Both the position numbers and the translations under genes were made by a program. Below the pieces are notes generated by a model. The model made no database searches. It had not been told where the DNA came from and saw nothing but the letters and a program-made list of their open reading frames with translations. Shown in pieces: positions 63,501 through 64,000 of a stretch of DNA of 64,000 nucleotides. Position 1 is the first letter of the stretch. Each line of letters begins with the position of its first letter. Source of the DNA: Tyto alba. Taxonomy: Eukaryota > Chordata > Aves > Strigiformes > Tytonidae. The stretch is from contig NW_024881313.1 of assembly GCF_018691265.1 (NCBI RefSeq), positions 4,580,501 through 4,644,500 of the forward strand, read 5' to 3'.

Positions 63501-64000
63501 CAGTGAGCACTGGAAACAGATTCTGAAAGAGAATGTTTCGCTGTTCCAAGCTGAGAAAAAGTGGTTGGAATAGTCAGTACAGTGAGACATCTGGAAGATG
63601 TTGTTAGTTCCCAAGAGTATGAGAGGTGCCATAAACTGTGCTCTGATTTTTACTTTTCCAAAGAGGTCATCAAAGGACAAATTTATTTCAGAGCTGTTCT
63701 GTACTATTTCACTCAAGGAATCTCCAACCTCAAGAGAAAAGGTGCAAAACAATTCACAACCTGAAACTAAAGATAAGCTTTACTTACATTTTGTATCTTT
63801 TTTTCCTTCAAAGCTCTAATTTATAGAATGAAATTTTAAAAGCCAAAACAACCTTCCTGCACCTTGGAGTCAGGCGTCCTTGTCCATTTAATTACTGAGA
63901 TGTTGTCTGATGTTTCAGCCATCTTGGAGCCGGAGTTTCATTATTAAAATGAACAGACCTGCTTTATGAAATTGTGTTTATGCTAGCAGTCTATTCAGAA
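60543..64000 (+). other. HIBADH: HIBADH last intron, 5' part
   Basis: This is the intron start after the donor AAG|GTACAC, running off the window. I found no exon matching the expected C-terminal HIBADH segment. Between about 60840 and 61690 there are several short words of the ATTTAGGTGCCT / TTAGGCAT type (60843-60854, 60874-60885, near 61650 and 61675), which may be remains of an old dispersed amniote repeat. The rest is ordinary AT-rich intron. Confidence 0.85.

Larger units (their letters stand above)
1..64000 (+). other. HIBADH: HIBADH gene, internal part (3' portion of large intron through start of last intron)
   Basis: The whole window reads as the inside of one gene on the + strand. 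Three exons at 52769-52902, 53473-53549 and 60386-60542 have AG acceptors and GT donors, join in one frame, and encode a contiguous stretch of 3-hydroxyisobutyrate dehydrogenase. The enzyme oxidises 3-hydroxyisobutyrate to methylmalonate semialdehyde with NAD+ in the mitochondrial matrix (valine breakdown). Neither the first coding exon with its mitochondrial targeting peptide nor the last exon is in the window. Numbering them as exons 5-7 of 8 follows the vertebrate gene as I remember it. No second gene was recognised on either strand. Confidence 0.93.

Noticed and set aside
1..64000. Search for CRISPR arrays, operons, tRNA/rRNA genes, phage or bacterial defence systems
   Set aside because: None present; the window is vertebrate intronic DNA.

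Overview
This is eukaryotic nuclear DNA, almost certainly from a bird. It is AT-rich and intron-dominated, and the only protein-coding content is three spliced exons of one gene, HIBADH (mitochondrial 3-hydroxyisobutyrate dehydrogenase, valine catabolism), on the + strand. The avian call rests on several CR1 LINE 3' ends and two long-terminal-repeat (LTR) copies of a type I recognise from memory as common in neoavian birds. No operon, CRISPR array, tRNA, rRNA or bacterial system is present. All other open frames are short, lack homology I can recognise, and fit chance ORFs in introns or repeats.

Layout: positions 1-52768 are the 3' part of one very large HIBADH intron (probably intron 4; no upstream exon was found by eye). 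Exon 5 is at 52769-52902, intron 5 is only 570 bp, exon 6 is at 53473-53549, intron 6 is 6.8 kb, and exon 7 is at 60386-60542. The start of the last intron fills the window to 64000, so the terminal exon lies beyond it. Exon numbers are inferred from the vertebrate 8-exon gene. The three exons join in frame (phases 1, 0, 2) and encode about 124 residues of a protein of roughly 336, including the catalytic lysine segment.

Mobile DNA: CR1 fragments lie at about 2170-2452 (+), 18470-18655 (-) and 50285-50781 (+). Two solo LTRs are present: 20725-21669 in antisense orientation, and 27974-28598 in sense orientation with a perfect 5-bp target-site duplication. Simple repeats include a perfect (TTTTA)20, a G-rich minisatellite, and a (CA)10 tract set between perfect inverted arms.

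Most interesting non-coding content: (1) a CpG-retaining, TAAT-rich block at about 45.2-47.1 kb, with weaker similar blocks in intron 6. These look like deeply conserved regulatory sequence, which is plausible because HIBADH lies beside the HOXA-EVX1 cluster and its neighbourhood is known to hold HoxA enhancers. (2) Three perfect palindromes or inverted repeats within 770 bp at 11.44-12.21 kb. (3) A 24-bp perfect palindrome at 27585. (4) A 67-bp pseudo-exon with strong splice signals at 48241-48307 that would introduce a stop. I did not find an exciting new gene system; these are regulatory or structural candidates.
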